A DNA stretch of 64,000 bases, taken from the NCBI RefSeq assembly GCF_000426585.1, contig NZ_AUFQ01000003.1, positions 242,641 through 306,640 on the forward strand. The letters are read 5' to 3'. The position numbers and the translations under genes were made by a program. The stretch is from Segatella baroniae DSM 16972 = JCM 13447 (GTDB lineage: Bacteria; Bacteroidota; Bacteroidia; Bacteroidales; Bacteroidaceae). The notes below the pieces were generated by a model. It saw nothing but the letters and a program-made list of their open reading frames with translations. It did no database searches and was not told the origin of the DNA. Each line of letters starts with the position of its first letter. The stretch's first letter is position 1. Shown here in pieces: positions 8,050 to 18,429 of this stretch.

Positions 8050-10940
8050 GAACATTCTTATCAGATGTCGCCAACGACATGATACGCAAATATGGAACGA
8101 ACCTATCCCGTATAGCGGTCGTATTTCCCAACAAACGTGCTTCGTTGTTTCTGAACCAATATCTGGCCCAAGCCGTGGACAAACCATTGTGGAGTCCTGC
8201 CTATATCACTATCAGCGACTTGTTCCGACAGCACTCCACCAAGACCGTGGGCGACCCCATCAAGCTCATCTGTGACCTACACAAGAGCTTCAACGAGGTG
8301 ACGCTGCTGGACGAGAAGCTGGATCGCTTTTATGGATGGGGGGAATTGCTGCTTGCTGACTTTGACGACATTGACAAGAACATGGGAGATTCACGGCTCA
8401 TCTTCTCCAATCTGAAGGACATCCATGAGATGGACAGTCTGGATTATCTTACGGAAGAGCAGCGCATGGCCCTCCGACGCTTCTTCAATAACTTTCAGGA
8501 CGACCAGGATTCCGAACTGAAAAGGCGGTTCCTAAACCTATGGAGCCACCTGGAAGCCATCTATCAAGACTTCAAGGAGCGTCTGACAAAGCAGAATATA
8601 GCCTACGAAGGCATGCTTTATCGGGAGATTGTCGAGCAACAGAAACTCGATTTCAAATATGAGACCTACATCTTCGTGGGCTTCAACATGATGCAGAAAG
8701 TAGAACTGCTCTTGTGCGACAGGCTGAAGGAACAGGGGAAAGCCAAGTTCTACTGGGACTTCGACGACTTCTACATGCCGCACGAAAACGAAGTGGAAAA
8801 GGAAGCCGGACACTATATCGCCTCTTATTTGAAATACTATCCGAATGAATTTGACAACACGGACACCCTCCTCTACCACCACATGTCGGCCCAAAAGGAC
8901 ATCTCCTTCGTCAGCGCGGCGACGGAAAACATCCAAGCCCGCTATGTAAGCAGCTGGCTCAAGCAGAGGAAAAGGATGCAGGACGGCGCAAAGACGGCCG
9001 TCATCCTATGCAACGAAAGCCTGCTCCCGACCGTCATCCACAGCCTTCCACCCACCTATCAAGACAATGGGGAGAAGAAGTTGCAAGTGAACGTGACGAC
9101 AGGCTATCCATTGCAGCAATCTCCCGTCTCTACGTTCGTCAAGCTGTTGTTCTCATTGCAGACGGAAGGCTTCAAGGCGGAAGCAGGAAAGTTCAGGTGG
9201 CACTGGGTGAAAAAAGTTTTGGGCCATCCCTATTCCTCCTTTCTGTCAGCCAGCCTTCAGGAGGCCGTTTTCCAACTCAAGAACAGCCATCGCGTATTGC
9301 TTTCAGAGAAAGAATTGGCTCTTGACGACGGACTTGCCCTCTTGTTCCGACACGCCGAGGGCAACAGGGCCATCTGTCAGTGGGCTTGTGAAGTACTACG
9401 GAGTGTCGGAATCCATTCTTCCCAACAAGCCGAGTGGACGCAAGCTGCCACAGACCCGCTGTTCCAAGAGTCTCTTTTCAGGATGTACACCCTGTTGAAC
9501 CGCCTCTTGGGGCTGATAGATTCAGGTGACTTGGTGGTGGATGTAGCAACATTGCAGAAGCTCATCCAGCAACTCATCGCCTCCACCTCCATCCCTTTCC
9601 ATGGAGAACCCGTCATCGGTGTTCAAATCATGGGCGTTCTTGAGACGAGAAACCTCGACTTCGACCACCTGCTCATTCTCTCCTGCAACGAAGGAAACAT
9701 GCCGAAAGGGGTCAACGACGCCTCCTTCATCCCTTATTCCATCCGCAAGGCAAACCAGCTGACGACGATAGACCATAAAGTCAACATCTACGCCTATTAC
9801 TTCTATAGGCTGATTCAACGTGCAAAGGATGTCACCATTCTCTACAACAACGCGGTCAATGACGGCCAGACCGGCGAAATGAGCCGGTTCATGCTCCAAC
9901 TCATGGTGGAGAGCAGGCATGCCATCCGCCGCCTCAACCTCAATGCCGGGCAAGTTCCGCTCACCGTCGCGAGCACCAGCATTCCCAAAGATGAAAACGT
10001 AATGCACATCTTGGACGGCCTGACAAGGATTTCGCCCTCGGCTTTGGGGACTTACCTGCGTTGCCAACTTCGGTTCTATTTCCAATATATTGCGGGAATC
10101 AAGCAAAGCGATCGTGAGGACGAAGGTATCGACAACAGAATCTTCGGCAATATCTTTCATCGGGTGGCAGAACTGTTCTATCAACCTTATGCGGAAAGAA
10201 AGGTCACCATTCACGCGGAAGACTTGCGCCAGGCGAAGGAGAACACCATCGCGCTCAACCAGCTGGTGGACAGAGCTTTCAAGGAAGAACTCTTCAAGAC
10301 GGCCATCCAAGAGAAGGTAGAATACAACGGCCTGGAACTCATCAACCGTCAAGTGATCTTGTCCTACTTTAAAAACCTGATTGAACTGGACATCCGCAAA
10401 GCCTCGTTCAATGTTCTTGGAACAGAGCTGGACATAGACAAATGGGTGGAGACCGAGACCGACGACGGCCCTAAAAAGATTCAGTTGTGCGGCAAGATCG
10501 ACCGGCTTGACTTCAAGCCGGGGCAGGGATTGCAGGTCATAGACTACAAGACAGGACGGGCCGGACACGCGGGGGGAATCAACGGCGTTGAGGACATCTT
10601 CGTTCCGAAGAACATAGACAAGCATTCCGACTACTACCTACAGGCCATGCTCTACTCCGTCATGGTGAAAGAGAAGCATGACCTCAACCCCGACAACGCT
10701 CCCGTAAGCCCTTCTCTCCTATTCATTCAGAACACCTTCAACAAGGATTACAAGGCGACGCTGGCCTTGGGGAAGGATGAAATAGCCGACATTGCCGCTT
10801 TTCGCGATGAGTTCATGGCCCACCTGTCGACCCTCATGGCCGACATCCTGAATCCGTCCAAGCCGTTTGAGCCGACGGCAGAGACCGGCCGATGCACCAA
10901 CTGTCCCTATCGGCAAATCTGCAAGAGTTCGGAAAAGTGA
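8046..10940 (+). CDS. addB: AddB-like PD-(D/E)XK exonuclease subunit
   Basis: A 964-residue partner of AddA. It lacks an intact Walker A near its N-terminus (RIAVVFPNKRASLFLNQYL), as expected for subunits that have lost helicase activity. The C-terminal nuclease domain has GKIDRLDF and VIDYKTGR near residues 815-836. A cysteine at LRCQLRFYF (about 671) and the cluster CTNCPYRQIC near 950-960 match the four-cysteine iron-sulfur nuclease of AddB-type proteins. It starts inside the end of addA (ATGA). Its 3' end overlaps the convergent HAD gene by 34 bp, so the last codons of both genes share the same DNA. Confidence 0.87.
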   Translation: MRTFLSDVANDMIRKYGTNLSRIAVVFPNKRASLFLNQYLAQAVDKPLWSPAYITISDLFRQHSTKTVGDPIKLICDLHKSFNEVTLLDEKLDRFYGWGELLLADFDDIDKNMGDSRLIFSNLKDIHEMDSLDYLTEEQRMALRRFFNNFQDDQDSELKRRFLNLWSHLEAIYQDFKERLTKQNIAYEGMLYREIVEQQKLDFKYETYIFVGFNMMQKVELLLCDRLKEQGKAKFYWDFDDFYMPHENEVEKEAGHYIASYLKYYPNEFDNTDTLLYHHMSAQKDISFVSAATENIQARYVSSWLKQRKRMQDGAKTAVILCNESLLPTVIHSLPPTYQDNGEKKLQVNVTTGYPLQQSPVSTFVKLLFSLQTEGFKAEAGKFRWHWVKKVLGHPYSSFLSASLQEAVFQLKNSHRVLLSEKELALDDGLALLFRHAEGNRAICQWACEVLRSVGIHSSQQAEWTQAATDPLFQESLFRMYTLLNRLLGLIDSGDLVVDVATLQKLIQQLIASTSIPFHGEPVIGVQIMGVLETRNLDFDHLLILSCNEGNMPKGVNDASFIPYSIRKANQLTTIDHKVNIYAYYFYRLIQRAKDVTILYNNAVNDGQTGEMSRFMLQLMVESRHAIRRLNLNAGQVPLTVASTSIPKDENVMHILDGLTRISPSALGTYLRCQLRFYFQYIAGIKQSDREDEGIDNRIFGNIFHRVAELFYQPYAERKVTIHAEDLRQAKENTIALNQLVDRAFKEELFKTAIQEKVEYNGLELINRQVILSYFKNLIELDIRKASFNVLGTELDIDKWVETETDDGPKKIQLCGKIDRLDFKPGQGLQVIDYKTGRAGHAGGINGVEDIFVPKNIDKHSDYYLQAMLYSVMVKEKHDLNPDNAPVSPSLLFIQNTFNKDYKATLALGKDEIADIAAFRDEFMAHLSTLMADILNPSKPFEPTAETGRCTNCPYRQICKSSEK

Positions 10941-11596
10941 CGAATCGTCACGAGATCGCTGTGCGTGAAGTCGTCTATCATCTCATGTTGCCAAGTTGTA
11001 TGGAAAGGGATATGCACGGCATGTGCCCCTATCTCCAACGCCGGAATCACGTCGGAGCGGAGTGAGTTGCCCACCATCAGCAGCTCATCAGGGGCTATGT
11101 CCAGCTGTCGGCACAAGTCGAGAAACGCTTCTCGCGTCTTGTCGGACACGACTTTCACCAAATGGAAATGCTCCGAAAGCCCCGAACGCTTCAGCTTGTT
11201 CTCCTGATCCAGAAGCTCTCCCTTCGTAAACATGACCAGCCTGAACGACGTATGCTTGCGCAAATGGGCCAGCGTTTCCTTCACTTGGGGCAGCGGCGTG
11301 GCGGGAATACGCAACAGCGACTTTCCCAACTTGATGATTTCGGCTATCATGTCAGCCGAGATACGCCCTCCACTCACCGCAATCGCGTTCTCGACGAGCG
11401 AGATGGTGAAAGCCTTGCAGCCATATCCCAGCAGTGGCATGTTGCCGGTTTCGGTTTTAAACAAACTGTTTCCAACCTGTTCCGCCGCCGCATAAGGTGA
11501 CAGAATCGAAGCATACCGCTCCTCCACCCTGTCGAAATGGGACTGACAGTCCCACAACGTGTCGTCCGCGTCGAACGCTATCGCCTTCAGCTTCAT
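10907..11596 (-). CDS. HAD-superfamily hydrolase
   Basis: A 229-residue protein. Motif I is FDADDTLWD near the N-terminus, motif II VMFTKGE, and motifs III/IV lie in KVVSDKTREAF and LLMVGNSLRSDVIPALEIGA. This is a soluble phosphatase of the phosphoglycolate-phosphatase-like type. The substrate is not predictable. The ATG at 11596 is used because motif I follows directly (MKLKAIAFDADDT); the longer frame to 11677 would overlap the cupin gene heavily. It overlaps the upstream cupin gene by 4 bp (ATGA), so the two are one transcription unit. Confidence 0.85.
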   Translation of the reverse strand: MKLKAIAFDADDTLWDCQSHFDRVEERYASILSPYAAAEQVGNSLFKTETGNMPLLGYGCKAFTISLVENAIAVSGGRISADMIAEIIKLGKSLLRIPATPLPQVKETLAHLRKHTSFRLVMFTKGELLDQENKLKRSGLSEHFHLVKVVSDKTREAFLDLCRQLDIAPDELLMVGNSLRSDVIPALEIGAHAVHIPFHTTWQHEMIDDFTHSDLVTIRHFSELLQICR

Positions 11597-11925
11597 CGCA
11601 GTTCGGGGACTATGGCCAGATACTCTACAGCTTCGGGCGTCTCGTTGACGAAATGGTGCACATGTCCTTTGGGACAATAATGCACCTGCCCTGCTGCCAC
11701 CGATTCCTTCTCACCATCGCAAAAGAACGTCATCACGCCCTTCAGGACATAGATGACCTCACAGTTTACTTCATGCAGATGGTCACCACTCGACGCACCC
11801 GGCGCAAGCGCGCTTCTCATGATCTTGATGTTCTCGTCCACATAATTGCGTGTCCGCAACTCTCCTTCGCCTCCCTTGAAGCCCATGATGCGGGCTTCCG
11901 CCATGCCATTGAAATCTATCACCAT
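11593..11925 (-). CDS. Small cupin-domain protein
   Basis: A 110-residue single-domain cupin. The metal-binding motif pair is visible: GDHLHEVNCEVIYVLKG, then HYCPKGHVHHFVNET, giving His/Glu/His ligands. Such small cupins may be sugar isomerases, dioxygenases or sensors; nothing here chooses among them. The ATG at 11925 gives the normal length. A -7 box (TACTTTTG, minus strand, 11959-11952) lies 26 nt upstream. It is translationally coupled to the HAD hydrolase. Confidence 0.8.
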   Translation of the reverse strand: MVIDFNGMAEARIMGFKGGEGELRTRNYVDENIKIMRSALAPGASSGDHLHEVNCEVIYVLKGVMTFFCDGEKESVAAGQVHYCPKGHVHHFVNETPEAVEYLAIVPELR

Positions 11926-12000
11926 AATGATTGCATATTGGTTTGCAAGCGCAAAAGTACATAAAAATATGCTTTGAATCGGCATTATCCGAGAAGATAA

Positions 12001-12039
12001 AAACAAAAAGGCGGCAAACCTTTCAGGTTTGCCGCCTTT
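12001..12039 (-). terminator. Intrinsic terminator of groESL
   Basis: A 15-bp perfect stem (12007-12021 with 12025-12039, loop TTC) containing GGCGGCAAACC, followed on the minus strand by TTTTTGTTTTT. It lies 30 bp after the groEL stop. Confidence 0.92.
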
Positions 12040-12069
12040 ATTCCATGTGATAGTCCTACGACAGTCTGA

Positions 12070-13758
<1,689 letters not shown>

Positions 13759-14028
13759 TTATTCTACAATTGCGAGAACGTCGCTCTGGCGCATCATCAG
13801 ATACTTCTCACCGTCGTTCTCAAGTTCGGTACCGGCATACTTGCCATAGAGCACGACGTCGCCTTCCTTCAGTATCATCTGCTCGTCTTTCGTACCTTGC
13901 CCAACGGCAACCACCTTGCCACGCTGTGGCTTTTCCTTGGCCGTGTCAGGAATAATGATTCCTCCTACCTTCTCTTCAGCTGGCGCAGGAAGCACCAGCA
14001 CTCTGTCTGCTAACGGTTTAATGTTCAT
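13759..14028 (-). CDS. groES: Co-chaperonin GroES
   Basis: An 89-residue protein of normal length. It contains [36 protein letters not shown], the mobile loop and roof region of GroES, and ends with [11 protein letters not shown]. It caps the GroEL ring. It is the first gene of the groES-groEL operon; the upstream region has two operator-like dyads and a near-consensus promoter, with no CIRCE element. Confidence 0.97.
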   Translation of the reverse strand: MNIKPLADRVLVLPAPAEEKVGGIIIPDTAKEKPQRGKVVAVGQGTKDEQMILKEGDVVLYGKYAGTELENDGEKYLMMRQSDVLAIVE

Positions 14029-14079
14029 AATTCTATGTTTTATAAGTGTTCTTTTAGCTTGTCACTGCCCCTTTAATGC

Positions 14080-14140
14080 CAAAAGCATGCCAAGCGACAA
14101 AACCCTGACAAAACTGTCAATGGGCTGACAAAGATGTCAG
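14080..14140 (-). promoter_or_regulatory. groESL promoter with two CTGACA/TGTCAG dyads
   Basis: Dyad 1 is CTGACA (14105-14110), four bases, then TGTCA (14115-14119). Dyad 2 is CTGACA (14125-14130), four bases, then TGTCAG (14135-14140), a perfect 6-bp arm match. The copies sit exactly 20 bp apart. A third half-site-like GACAAAA lies at 14096-14102. On the minus strand a TTTG inside dyad 1 (14112-14109) lies 21 bp from TGCTTTTG (14087-14080), a one-mismatch -7 box, so the operator would overlap the -33 element. A role in heat-shock control is inference. Confidence 0.55.
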
Positions 14141-14288
14141 TTCATCTTTATGAAATTATTTGACATGAACCCCGTCGATGGCTGCAATATTTCCCACAAA
14201 AAGTTTTTTGCCAGCAAATACGCGAACTTTCAGCACGAATATAACCAACTCATTATCAACATTATACAACCAGACACCCACTCACCGT

Positions 14289-14442
14289 GCGCTTTTCATC
14301 GGCCAACGGCCATGCTTTCGCGTCCTTTCCACGGCTCTTTCGGCCTCTGAAAGTTGCGTTTTATGCCTGCAACGGCAATGCCCTGACACTCCAAAAGCAC
14401 AGCCGTTGTTCCCGAACGGCTCACCCGTCATCCGCCATCCGG
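14289..14442. repeat. Degenerate 22-bp-period array A (groES-sppA gap)
   Basis: About seven consecutive 22-bp units start at 14289, 14311, 14333, 14355, 14377, 14399 and 14421. Most have CTTT or GTTTT near the front and end in AACGGC or AAAAGC. Units are diverged but keep the period without slippage. The array lies in a 704-bp gap between divergent groES and sppA. The rest of the gap holds the groES dyads and the sppA promoter; I see no gene there. Confidence 0.6.
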
Positions 14443-14618
14443 AAGTCCGTCGCCTTGTCTCCACGCTGGATTGGCAGTCTCGGAAGTGTTAAAATTCACT
14501 CTTCTTTCTTGACAAAAGCAGCGTCGCCGACAAGCTTTCGGCCCCCCATGGTCGAGCGGCCGGAAGCCTTTCGGGCCACAAACTTTGCCACATTATATTA
14601 TAAAAAGGAGCCATTCGC

Positions 14619-14649
14619 TTTGCAAAATGTCAAAATTCTTTTATCTTTG
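14619..14649 (+). promoter_or_regulatory. Promoter of sppA
   Basis: TTTG (14619-14622), a 19-bp spacer, then TATCTTTG (14642-14649): an exact Bacteroidota consensus. It predicts a leader of about 80 nt before sppA at 14733. Confidence 0.8.
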
Positions 14650-14732
14650 CAACAATGTCGCAATGCGTCGAACCTCCTTAAAGGTGACGATCGCCCTGTC
14701 ATTGAGACAATTCACAAACACAGCATACGTAT

Positions 14733-16502
14733 ATGAAAGATTTTTTCAAGCATGTTTTCGCCACCATGGTGGGCCTGTTTCTCTTCGGTTTTCTAATGAC
14801 CGTGCTCGGCTTCATCAGCCTTGTCGGCATTCTCGCAGCCTCCGGAGGGAGTAACGAAATCAAGGACAATTCCGTCCTGGTGCTCAATCTGGACGGCGTC
14901 ATGACCGAACGGACGGAAGACAACTTCCTCTACAAGCTCAACGGCATAGACGGCATGAGCTTCGAAGCCTATCAGCGGGCCATCCGAAACGCCACCGACA
15001 ACGACAAGATAAAAGGCATTTTCATCCAGGCCAACAGCTTTGGAGCGGAAATGGCCCATCTGGAAGAACTCCACCAGTCGCTGGCCGACTTCAAGAAAGC
15101 GGGCAAATGGATCATCGCCTACGGTGAAGGAATGTCGCAAGCCAGCTACTATCTGGCGTCACTGGCCGACAAAATCTATTTGAATCCGGCAGGAGAACTG
15201 AACTGGATGGGCCTCGGCGGCGAAACGCAATACGTCAAACACATGCTGGCCAAGGTCGGCATTCGGGCCGTTCCCGTGAAGGTGGGCAAGTACAAGAGTG
15301 CCGTTGAATACTACACAGAGGACAAAATGAGCGACGCCAACCGTGAGCAGACCGAGCGATACCTGAACGGCTGGTGGAACAAAATCGTGACCGACGTGGC
15401 CGCAAGCCGCAAGATCAGCAAGGATTCGCTCAACGCCTACGCCGACCGCCTCATCACTTTGGAAGATCCGCAGCAACTGGTGAAGGCCCGCATGGTCGAC
15501 GGTCTCATCTACAACGACCAGACGAAAGGCGTCGTTGCCAAGATGTTGGGGCTGGACAAGGACGACGACATCAACCAGGTGGCGGTCGATGACCTGCAGG
15601 AAGAGCCTGTCGATGGGCTTCGAAGCCAGATTGCCGTCTACACGGCCGTGGGCGAAATCGTCGACAATGTCAGTCCGCAGAGCCTGTTCCAAGGCAACAG
15701 CCAGATTGTGGGGGACGACTTCTGCAAGGACATGCGCGACCTGGCCGACGACGAGAACGTGAAGGCTGTGGTGCTGCGCATCAACTCGGGAGGCGGTTCG
15801 GCCTATGCTTCTGAACAGATGTGGCACCAGATCATGGAACTGAAAAAGAAGAAACCCGTCGTCGTCTCCATGAGTGGAGCCGCTGCTTCGGGCGGTTATT
15901 ACATCAGCAGCGCGGCCAACTACATCGTGGCCGACGCCAACACCATCACGGGAAGTATAGGAATCTTCGGCATACTCAAAGACCACAGCAAGCTGTACAC
16001 CCAACTTCTGGGCATGAAATTCGACGAGGTGAAGACCAACCGCAACTCGGTGATGGATGCACAGGGCCACTTCCTCACCGACGAACAGTTCAACATGGTG
16101 CAAAGAAGCGTGGAGCGGGGCTACTGGTTGTTCAAGAAACGCGTGGCCGAAGGCCGTCGCATGACGATGGACCAGGTGGAGGCCATCGCACAGGGACATG
16201 TCTATCTGGGGTCGGACGCGCTCCGCATCCGTCTGGTCGACGCCCTGGGCAACCTCGACACGGCCGTCAAAAAGGCGGCCCAGTTGGCCAAACTTGACGA
16301 CTACGGCGTGACGCGCCACCCTGAAGAGCAGGGATTGCTGGAGCAACTGCTCGACATGGACGACAGCGTGGACAACTATCTGAACGGCAAGCTCAGGCTT
16401 CTGCTGGGCGACATGTACGAACCGCTGAAGATGAAGCACGACCTGGAGGCGATGGACCGCGTACAGGCACGCTTGCCTTTCTTCGTTTCGCTCGTCAAAT
16501 AA
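14733..16502 (+). CDS. sppA: Signal peptide peptidase SppA (67-kDa type)
   Basis: A 589-residue inner-membrane serine protease with one N-terminal membrane helix (about residues 8-30) and two tandem SppA/S49 domains. The catalytic lysine is in KVGKYKSAVEYYT (about residue 186) and the serine nucleophile in SMSGAAASGGYYISSAA (about residue 387), the Lys-Ser dyad of the long SppA type. It degrades cleaved signal peptides and other membrane peptides. It is first in a plus-strand run with lpxK, the purine nucleoside phosphorylase gene and thiL; lpxK follows after 13 bp. Confidence 0.93.
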   Translation: MKDFFKHVFATMVGLFLFGFLMTVLGFISLVGILAASGGSNEIKDNSVLVLNLDGVMTERTEDNFLYKLNGIDGMSFEAYQRAIRNATDNDKIKGIFIQANSFGAEMAHLEELHQSLADFKKAGKWIIAYGEGMSQASYYLASLADKIYLNPAGELNWMGLGGETQYVKHMLAKVGIRAVPVKVGKYKSAVEYYTEDKMSDANREQTERYLNGWWNKIVTDVAASRKISKDSLNAYADRLITLEDPQQLVKARMVDGLIYNDQTKGVVAKMLGLDKDDDINQVAVDDLQEEPVDGLRSQIAVYTAVGEIVDNVSPQSLFQGNSQIVGDDFCKDMRDLADDENVKAVVLRINSGGGSAYASEQMWHQIMELKKKKPVVVSMSGAAASGGYYISSAANYIVADANTITGSIGIFGILKDHSKLYTQLLGMKFDEVKTNRNSVMDAQGHFLTDEQFNMVQRSVERGYWLFKKRVAEGRRMTMDQVEAIAQGHVYLGSDALRIRLVDALGNLDTAVKKAAQLAKLDDYGVTRHPEEQGLLEQLLDMDDSVDNYLNGKLRLLLGDMYEPLKMKHDLEAMDRVQARLPFFVSLVK

Positions 16503-16515
16503 GACAGGAACCCTC

Positions 16516-17697
16516 ATGAGAACCGAAGGAGATTTCATCAAGATCAACGAATGGTTGCTGCCCTTCAGCTGGCTGTTCGAGACGGCGGTACGGCTGCGCA
16601 ACGCGCTCTTCGACATGGGAATCATCAAGAGCCGGGCCTATGACGTGCCGGTAATCTCCATCGGCAACATCACGGTGGGTGGCGCCGGCAAGACGCCCCA
16701 CACGGAATATCTGGTCAGACTTCTGAAAGACCACATGAAGGTGGCCGTGCTCTCCCGGGGCTACAAGCGCAAGACGCGGGGCTACCGGCTGGCCGACAGC
16801 CGGTCGACCATGCGGGAGATAGGCGACGAACCGATGCAAATGAAGACGAAGTTTCCCGACCTGACGATAGCCGTCGACGGCAACCGACGACGAGGTATCG
16901 ACCGACTGACCCACGACGAGGGCACCAAAGGCACCGACGTCATCCTGCTGGACGACGCCTTCCAGCACCGCTACGTGAAGCCGGGAATCAACATTCTGCT
17001 GGTCGACTACCACCGACTGATCATCTACGACAAGATGTTGCCGGCGGGAAGGCTGCGTGAACCGCAGTCGGGAAAGAACCGGGCCGACATCGTGATTGTC
17101 TCCAAATGCCCCAAAGACCTGAAACCGATGGAGTTCCGTGTGCTGACCAAGGCGATGAACCTATACCCTTACCAGTCGCTTTACTTCTCGACAATCGACT
17201 ACAACGACCTGGTTCCGGTCTACGGGGACGACAAAGCCCCCCTGCCCCTCCACACGATTCAGGACAGAAACATCCTGTTGCTCACCGGCATAGCCTCCCC
17301 CGACCAGCTGATTGTCGACCTGAAGGGCTATCAAACGCAAATCACGCAGTTGGCCTATGCCGACCACCACCATTTCAGTCGCAAGGACCAGGAACATATC
17401 AATGCGGTCTTTCAAGCGATGGAAGGGCCTAAAATGATCATCACGACAGAGAAGGATGCGGCTCGACTGCGCACGGCGGAACAGCTGTCGCAGGACGTGC
17501 GCGACGCCATGTATGCCCTTCCGATCCAAGTGAGATTCCTTTTGAATCAAGAAGAGAACTTTAACAATCAAATCATAAGCTATGTACGAAAGAATTCAAG
17601 AAACAGCATCCTGGCTAAAAGAAAGGATGACCACAAGCCCAAAGACGGCAATCATACTGGGGACAGGCCTCGGACAATTAGCTTCAGAAATAACTGA
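16516..17697 (+). CDS. lpxK: Tetraacyldisaccharide 4'-kinase LpxK
   Basis: A 393-residue lipid A biosynthesis kinase that phosphorylates the 4' position of the tetraacyldisaccharide. The Walker A motif is in SIGNITVGGAGKTPHTEYL (near residue 60), followed by LSRGYKRKTRGYRL, DEPMQMKTKFP and LLDDAFQHRYVKP. The N-terminal part contains the membrane-anchoring segment. The last 39 codons (about 17582-17697) run through the start of the purine nucleoside phosphorylase gene in another frame. The kinase core is complete without this tail. The ATG at 16516 matches the family start. Confidence 0.93.
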   Translation: MRTEGDFIKINEWLLPFSWLFETAVRLRNALFDMGIIKSRAYDVPVISIGNITVGGAGKTPHTEYLVRLLKDHMKVAVLSRGYKRKTRGYRLADSRSTMREIGDEPMQMKTKFPDLTIAVDGNRRRGIDRLTHDEGTKGTDVILLDDAFQHRYVKPGINILLVDYHRLIIYDKMLPAGRLREPQSGKNRADIVIVSKCPKDLKPMEFRVLTKAMNLYPYQSLYFSTIDYNDLVPVYGDDKAPLPLHTIQDRNILLLTGIASPDQLIVDLKGYQTQITQLAYADHHHFSRKDQEHINAVFQAMEGPKMIITTEKDAARLRTAEQLSQDVRDAMYALPIQVRFLLNQEENFNNQIISYVRKNSRNSILAKRKDDHKPKDGNHTGDRPRTISFRNN

Positions 17698-18391
17698 CAG
17701 CTACTCATTTGCCTATTCGGAAATCCCCAACTTCCCCGTATCGACGGTAGAAGGACACGCCGGCAGGCTCATCTTCGGCAAGCTCGGCGGCAAGGATATC
17801 ATGGCCATGGAAGGACGCTTCCACTATTATGAAGGCTACTCGATGAAGGATGTGACTTTCCCGGAGCGTGTCATGTACGAACTGGGCATTACGACACTGT
17901 TCGTCAGCAACGCTTCGGGCGGCATGAACCCCGACTTCAAGATCGGCGACCTCATGGTTATCGACGACCATATCAACTTCTTCCCCGAACACCCGCTGAA
18001 TGGCAAGAACTTCCCCACGGGCCCACGGTTCCCCGACATGCACGAAGCCTACGACAAACAGCTGCGCGACTTGGCCGACACGATTGCACGGGAAAAGGGT
18101 ATCAAGGTGAACCACGGCGTCTATGTAGGCGTCCAGGGACCGACCTTCGAGACCCCGGCGGAATATCGCATGTACCGTTTGATGGGGGGAGACGCCGTCG
18201 GCATGAGCACCGTTCCCGAAGTCATCGTGGCCCATCACTGCGGTATCAAGACGTTCGGAATCAGCATCATCACCGACCTCGGTGGCTTCGACGTGCCCGT
18301 TGAGGTAAGTCACGAGGAGGTGCAGAAGGCCGCCAACGCCGCCCAACCGCTGATGACGGAAATCATGCGCGAGATGATTCGACGCTCATAA
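17582..18391 (+). CDS. punA: Purine nucleoside phosphorylase
   Basis: A 269-residue trimeric-type purine nucleoside phosphorylase. It splits purine nucleosides with phosphate to free base and ribose-1-phosphate. Visible motifs are ILGTGLGQLA (phosphate site), VEGHAGRL, GRFHYYEGY, SNASGGMNPDF and GPTFETPAEYRMYRLMGGDAVGMST. The start at 17582 gives MYERIQETASWLKE, which matches the N-terminal helix usual in the family, and this forces a 116-bp out-of-frame overlap with lpxK. A shorter start at 17627 (MTTSPKTAIILGTGLG) would still overlap by 71 bp. Confidence 0.92.
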   Translation: MYERIQETASWLKERMTTSPKTAIILGTGLGQLASEITDSYSFAYSEIPNFPVSTVEGHAGRLIFGKLGGKDIMAMEGRFHYYEGYSMKDVTFPERVMYELGITTLFVSNASGGMNPDFKIGDLMVIDDHINFFPEHPLNGKNFPTGPRFPDMHEAYDKQLRDLADTIAREKGIKVNHGVYVGVQGPTFETPAEYRMYRLMGGDAVGMSTVPEVIVAHHCGIKTFGISIITDLGGFDVPVEVSHEEVQKAANAAQPLMTEIMREMIRRS

Positions 18392-18429
18392 ACAAGCCTC
18401 TATATATAAAATAGGTAAAGAAACAAAGA

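Noticed and set aside
14028..14140. CIRCE/HrcA control of groESL
   Set aside because: The TTAGCACTC-N9-GAGTGCTAA element is absent; only the CTGACA/TGTCAG dyads are present.
14287..14736. A 149-codon ORF in the groES-sppA gap
   Set aside because: Its first part is translated from the 22-bp array and the rest from promoter DNA. There is no domain and no good start context.
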